64,000 nucleotides of DNA. Source: Rubinisphaera margarita (GTDB lineage Bacteria; Planctomycetota; Planctomycetia; Planctomycetales; Planctomycetaceae). Below, one piece after another: positions 45,925 through 55,900 of the stretch. The stretch is taken from assembly GCF_022267515.1 (NCBI RefSeq), contig NZ_JAKFGB010000003.1, positions 124,001 to 188,000 on the forward strand. Reading direction: 5' to 3'. How positions within the stretch are numbered: the first letter of the stretch is position 1; each line of letters starts with the position of its first letter. The notes beneath the pieces are model-generated. The model was not told the DNA's origin. It saw only the letters and a program-made list of their open reading frames with translations, and did not search any database. A program made the translations under genes and the position numbers.

Positions 45925-47373
45925 ATGCATCCTTCTCAGATAAAGTCGCAGCAGGATCTCACGCGACGGTACTTCCTCCAGAAGTCCGGCTATGGCATCG
46001 GCTCCTGCGCGCTGGCTTCGCTGTTCCTTCAGGATGCGGCAGCGAAATCGAGAGAGAACCCACTGTCTCCGCAAACCACGGATTTTCCAGCTCGGGCGAA
46101 GAATGTGATTTACATTCACCTGGTTGGAGCACCCTCGCATCTCGATCTGTTTGATTACAAGCCGGAGTTACAGAAACGAACAGGCGAGCTTTGTCCGAAT
46201 GAGTTCTTCGAAGGGAAGAAGCTGGCGTTCATCCGAGAGCAGCCGACGCTTCTGGGAACACCGGACGATCCGAGTTTCAAGTTCAACAGCTGTGGAGAAT
46301 CGGGACTTGAGATGTCGAGTCTCCTGCCCCATCTCCAGACCGTCGCCGATGACATCACAGTGATCAAGACCGTCACCACCGATCAGTTTAATCATGCCCC
46401 GGCTCAGTTATTTCTTCTCACCGGGTTTGGTCAGTTCGGTCGACCAAGTCTCGGCTCCTGGGTCACTTACGGACTCGGCTCTGAGAACCAGAACCTTCCC
46501 GGTTTCGTCGTGCTGATTACCGGCCAGGTGCTCGGAGCCGGCAGTAGTGCCTGGGGCAGCGGATTTATCCCAACTGTTTATCAGGGAGTCGAGTTCCGCA
46601 GCCAGGGCGATCCTGTGCTCTATCTGTCAAATCCGGATGGCGTCTCGCCGGGCAGCCGCCGCGATATTATTGATGCCGTCAACGGGCTCAATCAGGTCCA
46701 CTACGGCGACGTGGCTGATCCCGAGATCGCGACTCGCATCAGCCAGTACGAGATGGCCTACCGGATGCAGACCAGCGTGCCGGAACTCATGGACATCAAC
46801 TCGGAATCTCCGGAGATTCACCAGATGTACGGCACCGAGCCCGGGAAAACGAGCTTTGCGAACAACTGTCTGCTGGCTCGCCGACTGGTTGAACGAGGCG
46901 TCCGTTTTGTCCAGCTGTTCGACGAAGGCTGGGATATGCACGGCGGGGTTTTCAATAATCTGCCGCGGAAGTGCAAGCAGGTAGACCAGCCCATTGCGGC
47001 ACTCCTCAAAGATCTGAAAGAACGTGGCTTGCTTGACGAAACGCTGGTGGTCTGGTCATCCGAATTCGGCCGCACGCCCATGGCACAAGGAAAGAACGGG
47101 ACCGGAGCCATGACCAAAGCGGGCCGCGATCATCACAAGGAAGCCTATTCCATCTGGATGGCCGGCGGCGGCGTGAAGGGGGGGTATGTTCACGGAAAGA
47201 CCGACGAGCTGGGCTATGCTCCGGTCGAAAATCCAGTCCATGTACACGATCTGAACGCCACGATTCTTCATCTGCTCGGCATGAATCACGAGCGGCTGAC
47301 GTTCAAATATCAGGGCCGTCAGTTCCGACTGACCGACGTGCACGGTCACGTCGTCCGCGAAATTCTCGCCTGA
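45925..47373 (+). CDS. DUF1501 domain-containing protein (Tat signal)
   Basis: 482 residues. The N-terminus has a twin-arginine signal (LTRRYFLQKSGYGIGSCALA), so the folded protein is exported. The rest is the alkaline phosphatase-superfamily-like DUF1501 domain: NVIYIHLVGAPSHLDLFDYK, the internal DEGWDMHGG and SSEFGRTPM, and HHKEAYSIWMAGGGVKGG. DUF1501 genes almost always follow PSCyt/PSD1 genes, as here. The biochemical role is unknown. It converges on the sigma-factor operon with 11 bp between stop codons. Confidence 0.95.
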   Translation: MHPSQIKSQQDLTRRYFLQKSGYGIGSCALASLFLQDAAAKSRENPLSPQTTDFPARAKNVIYIHLVGAPSHLDLFDYKPELQKRTGELCPNEFFEGKKLAFIREQPTLLGTPDDPSFKFNSCGESGLEMSSLLPHLQTVADDITVIKTVTTDQFNHAPAQLFLLTGFGQFGRPSLGSWVTYGLGSENQNLPGFVVLITGQVLGAGSSAWGSGFIPTVYQGVEFRSQGDPVLYLSNPDGVSPGSRRDIIDAVNGLNQVHYGDVADPEIATRISQYEMAYRMQTSVPELMDINSESPEIHQMYGTEPGKTSFANNCLLARRLVERGVRFVQLFDEGWDMHGGVFNNLPRKCKQVDQPIAALLKDLKERGLLDETLVVWSSEFGRTPMAQGKNGTGAMTKAGRDHHKEAYSIWMAGGGVKGGYVHGKTDELGYAPVENPVHVHDLNATILHLLGMNHERLTFKYQGRQFRLTDVHGHVVREILA

Positions 47374-47384
47374 TCCGGCCGCAG

Positions 47385-48650
47385 TTATTCGCGAGGAGGC
47401 AGCGGTTCGGGGCGGTCCGGCGGGTTTCCGTTCGGTCCATTGAAGGGGGGCGGACCGGGACGATCGTCCGGTCGCCGATCGCCTGGTCGACGATCATCGG
47501 AACCTCGCCCATCTGGTCCCCGTCCCTCGGACGAGCCGCCACGGCGGAAGCCGCTGAAGCTCGGCCGCATTTCCCAGAGCACGCTTTGCACGAACACGCC
47601 GTTGGTGAAGACGCTTTCGTTCTGGTGGGCATCCCACAGGTAGAGCCATTTCAACGCTTCGGCCTGATAATCGGCGGGGCTGTCGAGGAGAGCCGCCTGT
47701 TTGTTCGGTTCGAGTCGGGCGAAGAACGACTGAAGTTCGTTATTGCTTACCTGATCCTTCTGGGCGAAGCTGTTCATCTCGGAGACGAGCAGACTCCGGA
47801 TCAGCAGACTGCGAAACGCGATCCGCTCATAGACGGCGGTCGAAGGCGACCAGGCCCGGTCATTCTGCTCTGGAGAAGGCTGGAACTCAAAACCTTCCTG
47901 CCGGACGATCCGCATCGTCTGTTCGGGGGGCCAGTTCGCTGGAGCATCGTGCGTGTTGGCCAATGAAGCGCTGAGGATGTGGAACTTCTTCTTAATGCCA
48001 GTCGCTTTCGTCTGTTCGATCTGATCCCGCTGAGCGGTGCCGAGCTGATCAAACAGGATCTCATCGATTATCTTATTGAGCTGTTCTTCGGTCATCAGAT
48101 ACGGAGTGGTGTTGTTGACACTCCGGCTGGGATCGAGCATCCACAGCAGACTCGACATGCGGCGATCATTGCGATCGAGCATTCGCGAGATCAGCTCGGG
48201 CAGCAGTTGGACGTCCTTCTGACGGCTTTCCCGCAAAATCGCTTCCACAACGGCGATCTGGGCAGCCGGTTCCGGAGAATTCCGCAGGCGTTCCCGTTCG
48301 AACGGGTTGAGCGACTGCAGCCATTCGATGTATCCGTCAACGAGCGGTTCGAGCTGCTGTTGTTCGACGTAGTTGTGCAGTTCCCAGTAGCGTTGCTGCT
48401 CGGCGGGGGACAGTTTCTGGTATCGGGCCAGGTTCCGCTCCAGTCGATTGCGTTCTTCCTGCGGAAGGTCGGCAATTTCCCGTTTGATCGAACGGAACTC
48501 TGAGTAGCTGAGCCGATGGCTGTAGCCGGCTCCACACAGCCAGAACAGGCCGAACGTGCAGAGGGAGGCGATGAGCATCGGCGAACGCTTCGAGAGCTGC
48601 CAGCGAGGAATCTGATCTGTCTGATCGTTTTCGGGGATTTGCGGTTTCAT
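47385..48650 (-). CDS. Membrane-anchored hypothetical of a sigma-factor operon (DUF3106-like)
   Basis: 421 residues from the ATG at 48650, which follows the anti-sigma stop by 1 bp. An N-terminal membrane helix (about residues 25-43) leads into a helical extracytoplasmic region with ADLPQEERNRLERNLARYQ and LSPAEQQRYWELHNYVEQQ, reminiscent of DUF3106 proteins. The C-terminal tail is Arg/Asp/Gly/Pro-rich and disordered (repeats such as DDRRPGDRRPDDRPGPPPFN). It is the third gene of the ECF sigma/anti-sigma operon and may take part in signal sensing. Function unknown. Confidence 0.75.
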   Translation of the reverse strand: MKPQIPENDQTDQIPRWQLSKRSPMLIASLCTFGLFWLCGAGYSHRLSYSEFRSIKREIADLPQEERNRLERNLARYQKLSPAEQQRYWELHNYVEQQQLEPLVDGYIEWLQSLNPFERERLRNSPEPAAQIAVVEAILRESRQKDVQLLPELISRMLDRNDRRMSSLLWMLDPSRSVNNTTPYLMTEEQLNKIIDEILFDQLGTAQRDQIEQTKATGIKKKFHILSASLANTHDAPANWPPEQTMRIVRQEGFEFQPSPEQNDRAWSPSTAVYERIAFRSLLIRSLLVSEMNSFAQKDQVSNNELQSFFARLEPNKQAALLDSPADYQAEALKWLYLWDAHQNESVFTNGVFVQSVLWEMRPSFSGFRRGGSSEGRGPDGRGSDDRRPGDRRPDDRPGPPPFNGPNGNPPDRPEPLPPRE

Positions 48651-48651
48651 A

Positions 48652-49170
48652 TCATCGCCCTCCCTGACCGAATTCGACGCGGCGTCGTTGCCATTCCGGA
48701 TTGCTCTGCAGCTTCTGGAGAAACTCGATCGAGCCGACTTCTTCATAGCTGTCGAAGTTCTTCAGCAGGGGATAATTCTCGATCATTGCATCTGTCGTTG
48801 TCGGGGGGACAGAGCGAGCCAGCAGGTAACCTCCCAGCCCGCAGGCCATGACGAGCACCCAGCCGACCGCCCGGACACCAATCCGCCGCGCTTCGCTCAT
48901 CCATTCCGGTTCGCTCCACGGCCGTTGATCATCCTCCATTTTCACGGTCGCCAGCGTGTTCTGCGCGAACTCGTCGGAAGCCTTCACGCGAGGAAGCGTG
49001 TCGAGCATCTCCCACGTTGAAGCCAGCGACTCCATATCGTGACGGGCGACCTCATTCTGCGCCAGCAACTGTTCGATGCGCTGCGCTTCATCTTCGTTGA
49101 GCTCGCCGTCCAGATAAGCAACGAAGTTGGATCGTTGCTCGGCTGTCAGTCTTGCCAGTTTGTCGACCAT
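48652..49170 (-). CDS. Putative membrane anti-sigma factor
   Basis: 172 residues. The cytoplasmic N-terminal part resembles anti-sigma ASD helices (FVAYLDGELNEDEAQRIEQLLAQ) and is followed by a membrane helix (about residues 100-118). The His-x3-Cys-x2-Cys zinc motif of ZAS-type anti-sigma factors is missing. It lies between the ECF sigma gene (100 bp upstream) and the membrane protein gene (1 bp downstream). The position makes an anti-sigma role likely; the partner would be the sigma factor encoded just upstream. Confidence 0.78.
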   Translation of the reverse strand: MVDKLARLTAEQRSNFVAYLDGELNEDEAQRIEQLLAQNEVARHDMESLASTWEMLDTLPRVKASDEFAQNTLATVKMEDDQRPWSEPEWMSEARRIGVRAVGWVLVMACGLGGYLLARSVPPTTTDAMIENYPLLKNFDSYEEVGSIEFLQKLQSNPEWQRRRVEFGQGGR

Positions 49171-49270
49171 GGGAATACTCGGAATGTTGCGGCGAGCCGC
49201 GATGGGTCAGAAGGGCTCTGGTTTTTCACGGAGCAGTTTGGATGTCGGTGCCGTTGGATGTCAGTTTTGG

Positions 49271-49891
49271 TCAGGTCTGCAGATAGTTCTCAAGGTGTTC
49301 TCTCAGATTCTCGCGAGCCCGCGACAGCAGCGACTTCACTGCGGACGGGCTCAACTCGAGTGTTTCGGCGATATCGGCGTAGCTCATCTCTTCGAACTTG
49401 TTGAGCAGGACGGCGATCCGCTGCCGATCATTCAGATTCTCCAGCGCGTCCTGGATGACCGCCGACAACTCCGTACGGTCGAGCTGACGGGCCGGCATCA
49501 ACGAGGATTTCTCCGCGACGTTTTTCTCCGGAATCCGCATGCTCTGCGGTCCGCTCTCCCCGGTTCCGAACTGCACTTCCTTGCGGCGCTGTTTGGAGCG
49601 TCGCGAGTTGCTCGCCAGGTTATTGGCGATTCGGAACAACCAGGTCGAGAACTTGGCCTGCGGTTCATAGGCGTGTCGGGCCCGGTAAACGCGCAGAAAA
49701 GTTTCCTGAGCCAGATCCTCGGCTGCGTCCTGGGAGCCGAGAATTGTGGCAAAGATACTGATCACACGATCCTGATAACCCTCGACGATTTCACCAAATG
49801 CTTCCTCGTCTCCTTCGCGGACTCGGAGCATCAGCTGCACGTCGGGATCGCTCAGGTAGGGATTATTCGCAGTTTGCGTTGACGCATTCAC
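49271..49891 (-). CDS. ECF RNA polymerase sigma factor
   Basis: 206 residues. Region 2 has GDEEAFGEIVEGYQDRVISIF and DLAQETFLRVYRARHAYEPQAKFSTWLFRIANN; region 4 has LNDRQRIAVLLNKFEEMSYADIAETLELSPSAVKSLLSRAR. An ECF sigma directs RNA polymerase to a stress regulon when its anti-sigma releases it. It begins the operon continued by the anti-sigma and membrane protein genes. The linker between regions 2 and 4 (about residues 100-140) is basic and longish. No target promoter is defined from this window. Confidence 0.93.
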   Translation of the reverse strand: MNASTQTANNPYLSDPDVQLMLRVREGDEEAFGEIVEGYQDRVISIFATILGSQDAAEDLAQETFLRVYRARHAYEPQAKFSTWLFRIANNLASNSRRSKQRRKEVQFGTGESGPQSMRIPEKNVAEKSSLMPARQLDRTELSAVIQDALENLNDRQRIAVLLNKFEEMSYADIAETLELSPSAVKSLLSRARENLREHLENYLQT

Positions 49892-50222
49892 GATGAGGGA
49901 ACTTTTCAGGTTCTGAGATCCGGATGATCCGCTGTGATTGAATTCACTCTGGGATGCAGTTTCTCGGGCCGAACAAACGGCGGCATTTCCGGCGTGGATT
50001 CCAGCTCAATTGACTCGACGGAGAGACTTCTTACGATGGCAGAGTTCCCCGTCGAGATTTGATGTGCTGGTCTCGCACTAAGACTATAAACCCGCCCGAT
50101 CGCTCGAAGTTTCGTCATTCGAGCACCGGTCGGCGGTATTCGCTGTGTCGGGAATGAGTGATGAACGTATTGTTACAGCATCCCCGACCGCTTTCCACTT
50201 TGGGCTTTTCGTTTTTTCCAAA
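49892..50222. other. Divergent region, ECF sigma / eboE-like
   Basis: 331 bp that must hold promoters for both operons. A plus-strand promoter-like sequence is at 50010-50037. The eboE reading frame stays open up to 50145, but the early residues look non-coding. Confidence 0.4.
50010..50037 (+). promoter_or_regulatory. Putative sigma70-type promoter of eboE-like gene
   Basis: TTGACT (50010-50015), a 16-bp spacer and TACGAT (50032-50037). It lies 185 bp before the chosen start of the eboE-like gene. Confidence 0.35.
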
Positions 50223-51395
50223 ATGACACTTTCGACTTTGCCGATCAGCTATTGCGGGAATGTTCATCCGGCTCAGACCGTCGCCGAATTGACACAAGTC
50301 CTGACCACGCAAACCGCCCGCGTTCAGCGGCAGTCCGAGTTTCCGATCGCGGCTGGCCTCTGGCTGCCCGATGCCATCACCCGCGAACTCGAAGAGTCGC
50401 CAGCCAGGCTGGAACCAGTCGCGACCGCGCTGCGCGAGAATCAGCTGGCCTGCTACACTCTGAATGCTTTTCCGTTTGGCAACTTCCATTTGGAACGCGT
50501 GAAAGAGCAGGTCTACCTGCCCGACTGGACCGATCCGCAACGGCTCGAGTACACGATGCGGTGTGCCCGCCTGCTGACACGTTTGCTTCCCGACGGCGTG
50601 GAAGGGAGCATTTCGACCGTGCCGCTCGGCTTCAAAGCTCTGGCCGATAAGCCCGATTTCGAGCAGCAGTGCATTACCAATCTGCTTGAACTGGCCCGCC
50701 AGCTCGACGAACTGCACGACGCCACCGGACAGGTGATTCGCCTGGCCATCGAACCCGAACCACTTTGTGTGCTCGAAACGACCAGAGAAGTCATCGACTT
50801 CTTCAACGCTTTACGGGCCCGCGTCGATTCCGAAGCACTGCGGGAAATCGTCGACCGGCATCTCGGCGTCTGTTACGACGTCTGCCATCAGTCGGTCGAG
50901 TTTGAAGACGTTGCCGAGTCGATCGCTGACCTGAATCGTCATCAGATCCGCATTAATAAGGTGCACATCACCTGCGCGATCGATCTGGAGAATCCGGCTC
51001 AGAATACCGCAGGCCGAGAGTTCCTCGCGGATTTTGCCGAAAAACGTTATTTGCACCAGACGTTTCGAAACAGTTCAACGGGGACGGTCTCTGAGCTCGA
51101 TCTGACAGCCGAGTTCGCTCGCAATCCCCCAGCCGAGTGGCTCGAAGCCGATAGCTGGCGGATTCATTTCCATGTCCCCGTGCACGCCGATTCCCTCGGG
51201 CCGCTCTCGACAACCCGGGCCGATCTGAAGAAGGCTCTCGCAGCCGTCGCTGGTCTCGAATACGCCCCGCATCTCGAAGTCGAAACTTACACCTGGACCG
51301 TGATGCCCGGGAAAGATCTGCCGGATGTGTGCGACGGACTGACCGAAGAACTGGCCGCGACGCATCGCCTGCTCAACGAACTGCCGAAGCCCTGA
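50223..51395 (+). CDS. eboE: EboE-like metabolite traffic protein
   Basis: 390 residues from the ATG at 50223. The N-terminus LPISYCGNVHPAQTVAEL and the TIM-barrel (xylose isomerase-like) body with IEPEPLCVLETTREVIDFF, LGVCYDVCHQSVEFED and VHITCAIDL match EboE, a protein of the ebo cluster involved in moving polyprenyl-linked or secondary metabolites to the periplasm. None of the other ebo genes (eboA-D, F) is adjacent here; instead the downstream gene, starting 1 bp after its stop, is a SAM methyltransferase. So the gene looks like an isolated eboE in a two-gene operon. The metabolite is unknown. Confidence 0.82.
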   Translation: MTLSTLPISYCGNVHPAQTVAELTQVLTTQTARVQRQSEFPIAAGLWLPDAITRELEESPARLEPVATALRENQLACYTLNAFPFGNFHLERVKEQVYLPDWTDPQRLEYTMRCARLLTRLLPDGVEGSISTVPLGFKALADKPDFEQQCITNLLELARQLDELHDATGQVIRLAIEPEPLCVLETTREVIDFFNALRARVDSEALREIVDRHLGVCYDVCHQSVEFEDVAESIADLNRHQIRINKVHITCAIDLENPAQNTAGREFLADFAEKRYLHQTFRNSSTGTVSELDLTAEFARNPPAEWLEADSWRIHFHVPVHADSLGPLSTTRADLKKALAAVAGLEYAPHLEVETYTWTVMPGKDLPDVCDGLTEELAATHRLLNELPKP

Positions 51396-51396
51396 G

Positions 51397-52194
51397 ATGG
51401 ACTATCGCACCAGAAACCGGGCGGCTTATAACCAGCTCGTCAGCGACGGCGCGGTCTTCTCCCGCGTTGCGACCGATGAAGAATGCCAGCGGCCGTTAGC
51501 CGTCCTCGACTCTCGCGGCTGGCTGCCGAGTTCGGTGCAGGGGAAGCAGGTCCTCTGTCTCGCCGCGGGCGGCGGCTGGCAATCGATCCTCTACGCCAGC
51601 GCCGGGGCTCAAGTCACTGTGGTGGACCTCAGCCCGGGCATGCTTGCCCTGGACGATCGCGAAGCCCGCATTCGCAACCTGAAGCTGAAACTGATCGAGG
51701 CTTCGATGGACGACCTGAACATGCTCGGCGATGAGCAGTTCGACATCGTTCATCACCCGGTCAGCACCTGTTACGTGCCCGATCTGGCCCCCGTTTTCCG
51801 GGAAGTGGCTCGCGTGCTGCGTGTCGATGGTCTCTACATCAGCCAGCACAAATCCCCAATCAGCCTGCAGGTGACCCGCCGCACGGAACGGGACGAATAC
51901 GCGATCGGCGTCGACTACTACCACTCCGGACCGCTTCCGGCGGTCGAAGACAAGTCGTACCGCGAACCGGGAGCCGTCGAGTTCCTGCACCGCTACGACC
52001 AGATCCTCGGCGGCATGTGCGCAGCCGGCCTTGTCATCGAAGCCTTCGCCGAACCCAAACGCGCCCACCGCCAGGCCACCCCGGGCGACTTCCGCCACCG
52101 CGGCAACTACATCGCCCCCTACCTCCGCATCAAAGCCCGCAAACTGCAGACTACGATGAAGAACGAGGAATCGTCGAAGCTCTGGACCCCGTGA
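51397..52194 (+). CDS. SAM-dependent methyltransferase
   Basis: 265 residues, class I methyltransferase fold. The SAM-binding motif I is VLCLAAGGGWQSILYASAGA and the acidic residue after strand 2 is in VTVVDLSPGML, followed by FDIVHHPVSTCYV. It starts 1 bp after the eboE-like stop codon, so the two are almost surely translationally coupled. The C-terminal region (RQATPGDFRHRGNYIAPYL) is not diagnostic. The substrate is unknown; partnership with EboE suggests a small lipid- or isoprenoid-like metabolite, which is inference only. Confidence 0.85.
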   Translation: MDYRTRNRAAYNQLVSDGAVFSRVATDEECQRPLAVLDSRGWLPSSVQGKQVLCLAAGGGWQSILYASAGAQVTVVDLSPGMLALDDREARIRNLKLKLIEASMDDLNMLGDEQFDIVHHPVSTCYVPDLAPVFREVARVLRVDGLYISQHKSPISLQVTRRTERDEYAIGVDYYHSGPLPAVEDKSYREPGAVEFLHRYDQILGGMCAAGLVIEAFAEPKRAHRQATPGDFRHRGNYIAPYLRIKARKLQTTMKNEESSKLWTP

Positions 52195-52213
52195 TCCGGC
52201 AAACTTAGAGACA

Positions 52214-52520
52214 CGGGATGGCCCGGAGGTTTACCTCCGGGTTGCGGAGCAACAAGCAGTTGCCCATCGGCGAATTCGATCGATTGTGCATGCATTCCCA
52301 ACGAGAAGCAAGTTGTTCGGTACTCGTGTTCCCACGTCTGCTAATCACCAACGTCCCACGGTCAGCTGCTGGTGACTTCGTCACCCGGAAGTGAACTTCC
52401 GGGCCATCCTTGTTCGTCGAGTTCCGCCGAAAGCGGGGTGCCATGCCCACGCTCGCGTGGGCATGCCTGTCTTCGACGTTCCCAGGCAATCAGCATCGCA
52501 TCCCCATAACAGTAAGGTCG
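52214..52520. repeat. Composite repeat R1 (direct repeat, left copy), ends with a queA-tail fragment
   Basis: R1 matches R4 (57286-57589). The first 196 bp differ at 6 positions. R1 consists of a hairpin module (GGATGGCCCGGAGG start), a module ending GGAAGTGAACTTCCGGGCC, and a module CATGCCCACGCTCGCGTGGG that forms a palindrome. Its last 34 bp (52487-52520) resemble the final codons of queA (YxYGDAMLI on the minus strand), with differences mostly at third codon positions. Confidence 0.85.
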
Positions 52521-52767
52521 CGGGATGGCTCCGGAGTTTATCTCGGAGGTGCGCAGCAACAAGCCGTTGCCCTTCGACTAATTCGGTCTATTCGGCAAAC
52601 CATAGTTCTAAGCAAATCACGCCGTGCACGGTCCTCACGTCTGCCATTCATCATCGGCCCACGTCAACTGCTTGTGACTTCGTCACCCGGAAGTGAACTT
52701 CCGGGCCATCCTTGTTGACCGAATTCCGCCGAAAGTGGGTGCCATGCCCACGCTCGCGTGGGCATGC
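52521..52767. repeat. Diverged composite repeat R2
   Basis: R2 directly follows R1. It has the same module order, but the hairpin module and the first half of the middle module are diverged, while the CGTCACCCGGAAGTGAACTT and CATGCCCACGCTCGCGTGGG parts are near-identical. A further half-module (GGGGTTGCACAGCAACA) follows near 52775-52815. Confidence 0.75.
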
Positions 52768-52987
52768 TTTTTCGGGGTTGCACAGCAACAGGTGGTCGCC
52801 CGTTGATGGACTCGGTCCAGAGCCCGTTCCAATCCTGTTCAGAATCGAGCTGTGCCGTAACAGTAATGGTATTACGGATCCCCGTCTGGTATGGTCGATT
52901 GGCGAGAGTTGACCCTGGAATGTGGCCCCACCAGCAAAATGCCTCATGCCCGTCCGATCTGTCCCCCCCCCTCAGAAGGGCTCTGCA
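52768..52987. other. Repeat-tail and leader of the large secreted protein gene
   Basis: After the last repeat module no gene is present until the ATG at 52988. The promoter of the large secreted protein presumably lies here. A frame continuing upward to 52922 adds 22 residues that are not conserved-looking. Confidence 0.4.
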
Positions 52988-55900
52988 ATGCCTAATCGAC
53001 GTCTTTCAGTGCCCTCAGGTTGTGTTCGCCGGTCTCGACTACGAGGAATCGGTTGCGGTGCGGCTGCTGAGGTGCTGGAGGCTCGGGCTCTGCTCACGGT
53101 ATATGTTGTTAACACGGCGACCGATGTTACCGTCAATACGAACAGTAATTCCGATGGCTTGATCAGTCTGCGGGAAGCGATCACCGCCGCGAACAACAAC
53201 GCTGCATTTGGAGATGCTCCGGCCGGGTCATCCGGGACAACAGATATTATTCGGTTCGCTCCCTCGATGCGGGGGCAAACGATCACGATTCAGGGAGATG
53301 ACTTTCTCATTGCGGGCAATCTGAAGATCGACGGTGTCATCGACGGGATCGCAACCAACCTCCCTCGCATCAATGCCTCGAACGCCTCTCGGCATTTCTT
53401 TATCGCCTCCGGTTCAATCGTCGAGATCAGCGGGCTCATGCTTTACGGGGGAAACGGGACCGATTCGGGATCGGGGCAACAGCAGGGAGGTGCTATCCAG
53501 AATTTTGGAAGTCTGACGCTTCGCTCAATGTGGATTCACGGAAACACGGCTGGAATCGGTCGGGGGGGCGGGGTCTCCAGTCTCATCGGCTCGATCAATG
53601 TGATTGACAGTACAATCTCCAACAACACTGCGGCTGAAGCTGCGGGACTCTATCTTGGAGTTCCGGGAAAGATCATCAATAGTACCGTGAGCGGAAATGA
53701 AGCCGATCAATTCGCCGGAGGCCTGTGGGCACAATCCGGAGCGAACCTGGGAATCACCAACAGCACGTTTACGGGAAATCGCTCAGATACCCTTGATGAA
53801 AGCGGTCAACCTGGCGGGGGGATCGGAGTCAGCGGAAATGGCGTTGTGGTTGTTGAGAACACGCTGGTGGCCGGGAACTTCCAGGGGAACGGCACCACGC
53901 CGAATGATGTCTTCAATTCCAGTTCCTTCACGGGGTCCAACAATCTGATTGGTGATGCGAACTCGTCAGGGGGATTGTCCGACGGTCAGTTTGACAACAT
54001 TGTCGGCGTCAATGGCTCCGGAACGCGTGACATCACGACGATTCTCGACACAACGCTGCAGAACAATGGCGGAACCTGGCCGACACACGCTTTGCTGCAG
54101 ACATCCATAGCCGTGAACAATGGCGACAGTCAGCTGGCCCGGGATGAAAACGGAAATTTCCTGGACTCCGACGGCCGGGGGGCTCCCTTCACGAGGTTCG
54201 GTATCGGCACCGCGAACGCGGGCGCGACCGTTGACATTGGCGCCTATGAACTTCAACCCCGCTTCGCGGTCAATACTCTCGCCGACGAAACCGACGATCC
54301 CGAGACCTTCTCGCTGAGAGAAGCGCTTCAGGCGGCGAATGCTCAAGACATCGGTTCCAATGTGGGGGGCTCGACCGACGAGATTCTCTTCTCGTCGACA
54401 CTCGATGGCGGGACGATCACGCTCAATGGAACCGCTTTGCAGGTCATGTCAGGTCGAACCAGAATCGAGGGGCGGGGAGCCGATCTGCTCACCATCAGTG
54501 CAAATGATCAATCCAGTATTCTTGGCGTGGCGTCTACCGGAATCGTCGAAATCAGCGGGCTCAAGCTGACGGAAGGCCGCAACGGTTTCGCCGGAGGGGC
54601 GATCGTTAATCAAGGCCAATTGACATTGAGAGAAATGTGGCTCACAGGCAATCAGGCTCTTATCGCAGGAGCGGTTGACAATCATCGAAGCGGGGGTGTC
54701 GCGACGCTGACGCTCATCGACAGTTTGTTGGAAAACAACCGCACGTCATTCAGCGGAGGGGCAATCTACAATTCAGGATCGCTCACCGTAATCAATACGA
54801 CGCTGTCCGGGAACGAGTCTAAAACAGACGGCGGAGCGATCTACAATAACGGTGTTTCGATCGTCACCAACTCGACGATCACCGGTAATCATGCCATTTT
54901 CGACGGGACTGCCTCTGATGGAGGCGGAGGAATCTCCAACGACGGTGGGGCGATCACGCTCAATAACACGATCGTGGCAGGGAATTTTTCAGGAACCCAA
55001 GAAGCTGCGCATGATATTCGCGGCACAGTCGAAATGAGTTCCAGCAACAATCTTATCGGCACGGCGAACGCATCTGGCGGCCTTGTTGATGGAACCAACG
55101 GCAATATCGTCGGCGTCAAGATTCACGAGGTGCTCGATCCCGTCCTTCGCGACAACGGCGGCTCCACACCGACGCATGCTCTCATCCCGAATTCTCCGGC
55201 CATTAATCGCGGCAACAACGCTCTGGCTGTTGACGAGAATGATGACCCGCTCACTTCCGATCAGCGGGGAGTTGGCTTTGATCGAGTCCTTACCCGCGTC
55301 GACATGGGCGCCTTCGAAGGCTTTCGGGATCCGATGACCTCGTTCACCGGCTTCTTCAACGGGAACTGGTGGCTGGCGACTCCCGATGCGAACGGAAGTT
55401 ACGACACCAATGTCGCCGCCTCCGGCCCGGCCAGTACCTTCCAGAAAGTCCTCACCGGAGACTTTAACGGAGACGGACACGACGACCTCGCCGCCTGGCT
55501 CTTGAGCGGACAGTGGCGTGTCGGCCTGAATGACGGCAACGGAAATTACAACTTCACCCCCTGGACGACCTGGTCAGGGCCGAATATCAAGGAAGTGCAC
55601 GTCGGCGATTTCAACAACGACGGACTCGACGACATCATCGGTCTGTTCGAAATTTCGAATCGGAACCGCGGCCGCTGGTGGGTTGGCCTGTCGGATGGAA
55701 CTCGATTTACCAACCGAAGCTGGGGCGACTTTGGCAACTTCTCCGGAATTCTGGATGTGGCGGTCGGCAACTTCGATGGTGTGAAGGGGGACGACCTGGC
55801 GATCATCACCGCGACTGGCAACATCTTCATGGCCAAAACGAGCAACTCGTCGTTCCAGTACCTGTTCTCGCACAACTGGAGTGTGAACTCCGGCTTCAAT

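Noticed and set aside
52362..52562. 66-codon minus-strand frame ending with a QueA-like motif
   Set aside because: Not a gene: the queA-like residues come from the repeat R1 and the rest is repeat sequence. Reported instead as part of the repeat finding.
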